A DNA stretch of 46,279 nt. Origin: Clostridia bacterium. GTDB taxonomy: Bacteria; Bacillota; Clostridia; TANB77; CAG-508. Under the pieces are notes generated by a model. The model had not been told where the DNA came from, searched no databases, and saw nothing but the letters and a program-made list of their open reading frames with translations. Of this stretch, positions 45,949 through 46,279 are shown piece by piece (position 1 is the stretch's first letter; each line of letters begins with the position of its first letter). The stretch lies in the NCBI GenBank assembly GCA_017530505.1, contig JAFXMI010000006.1:1-46279 (forward strand). Reading direction: 5' to 3'. The position numbers and the translations under genes are program-made.

Positions 45949-45995
45949 AATTCACGGCTGATATAAATTTATTAAAATGCTGTGAATTGTAACTT
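45949..45995. repeat. Dispersed intergenic motif, copy 2
   Basis: AATTCACGGC and GCTGTGAATT (nine of ten complementary) flank a core that begins at 45961 with the same 17 bp as at 28023-28039, and both are followed by AATTGTAACTT. Confidence 0.4.
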
Positions 45996-46063
45996 ATTAG
46001 TAAAGGCTAATTAATTCTCTAACTATTTAAAACTATTATTTAGTAACGGAAGTCTAATGGAAT

Positions 46064-46097
46064 AAAAAAAGATGCTTCAGAAAAACTCTGAAACACC
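46064..46097 (-). terminator. Terminator behind the tuf 3' end
   Basis: TTCAGA pairs with TCTGAA within a longer partly paired stem, and on the minus strand seven T follow. It is the expected terminator for a complete tuf gene. Confidence 0.7.
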
Positions 46098-46113
46098 TTA
46101 TTTTATTGAGTTT

Positions 46114-46155
46114 TTATTGAATAATATCAGCAACAACACCAGAACCTACTGTTCT
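46114..46155 (-). pseudogene. tuf: Orphan 3' end of tuf (elongation factor Tu)
   Basis: Fourteen codons read RTVGSGVVADIIQ-stop, the exact C-terminal consensus of EF-Tu. Upstream on the minus strand the similarity stops abruptly; the expected REGG before RTVG is absent. It is a truncation, either by rearrangement or by an element inserted at the tuf 3' end. Confidence 0.75.
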
Positions 46156-46279
46156 ATTTTATGTTGATTTAGTTTGTTGCAGTTTGGTTAAATAGCATTA
46201 TTTCAACACATTTTAATGTTAATTTAATTCAGTTCTATTCAATTATTTCAAACCAAGTTGTTAAAAAGTTGTTAAAAGC

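Larger units (their letters stand above)
45845..46279. other. AT-rich end region with an orphan tuf 3' end
   Basis: No intact gene is present. The stretch holds the dispersed motif (45949-45995), a terminator (46064-46097) and the last 14 codons of a tuf gene (46114-46155). From 46156 to the window end no coding sequence is recognised on either strand. Confidence 0.6.

Overview
The window comes from the chromosome of a very AT-rich, endospore-forming member of the Clostridia, probably an uncultured gut-type lineage. The evidence is the run spoIVFB, spoIVFA, ylmC, sigG, sigE, spoIIGA, ftsZ, ftsA, sbp, two DUF881 genes and ftsQ, together with rpsF-ssb-rpsR, plsX-acpP-rnc, dockerin and cohesin proteins, and a c-di-GMP-I riboswitch.

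The main observation is a recoding rule. In the identifiable genes, every in-frame CGG codon (15 in 10 genes, plus one at a mobile-element junction) sits exactly where the conserved protein reading breaks. Skipping only the C (+1), so that the next codon is GGA or GGT (Gly), restores the full family-length protein each time. About forty other CGG trinucleotides inside genes are out of frame, and no gene uses CGG as an ordinary arginine codon. Genes restored this way: the sigma-r4/alpha-CTD protein (2395-4081), spoIVFB, spoIVFA (3 sites), spoIIGA, ftsQ, murA (2 sites), a family-4 uracil-DNA glycosylase, addB and yitT (3 sites). In sigE the shift leads straight to a stop. The CDS ranges below span these shifts.

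Layout. 1-979: start of a secreted repeat-tailed protein. 1634-4484: a membrane methyltransferase, an unusual sigma-r4/alpha-CTD protein and a small coiled-coil protein. 4496-7541: rpsF-ssb-rpsR, a c-di-GMP riboswitch gene bracketed by imperfect repeats including a copy of the rpsR 3' end, then coaD. 7631-13601 (mostly minus strand): dut, a pilin-like protein and the sporulation block. 13822-19997: the division cluster ftsZ, ftsA, sbp, DUF881 x2, ftsQ and the 3' part of murA. 19982-25598: a decayed 5.6-kb mobile element (serine recombinase, DinD, a MobV relaxase fragment) inserted into the murA active-site codons. 25583-27902: the murA 5' part and topB. 28133-31188: a sortase-type cohesin protein and a dockerin-bearing papain-like protease, which look like a small surface-display pair. 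31502-35205: a putative metallopeptidase, the uracil-DNA glycosylase, a laccase-domain protein and alr. 35341-41682: addB, a transglutaminase-like protein, an OGG-type glycosylase and yitT. 41747-45844: an Elp3-like radical SAM protein, rnc, acpP, plsX and a membrane XRE protein. 46114-46155: a 42-bp orphan 3' end of tuf.

Sporulation control is concentrated here. SpoIIGA would process pro-SigE, SigG acts later in the forespore, and SpoIVFA/SpoIVFB would process pro-SigK. Six of the fifteen CGG sites lie in these genes, so sporulation in this organism should depend on efficient frameshifting.
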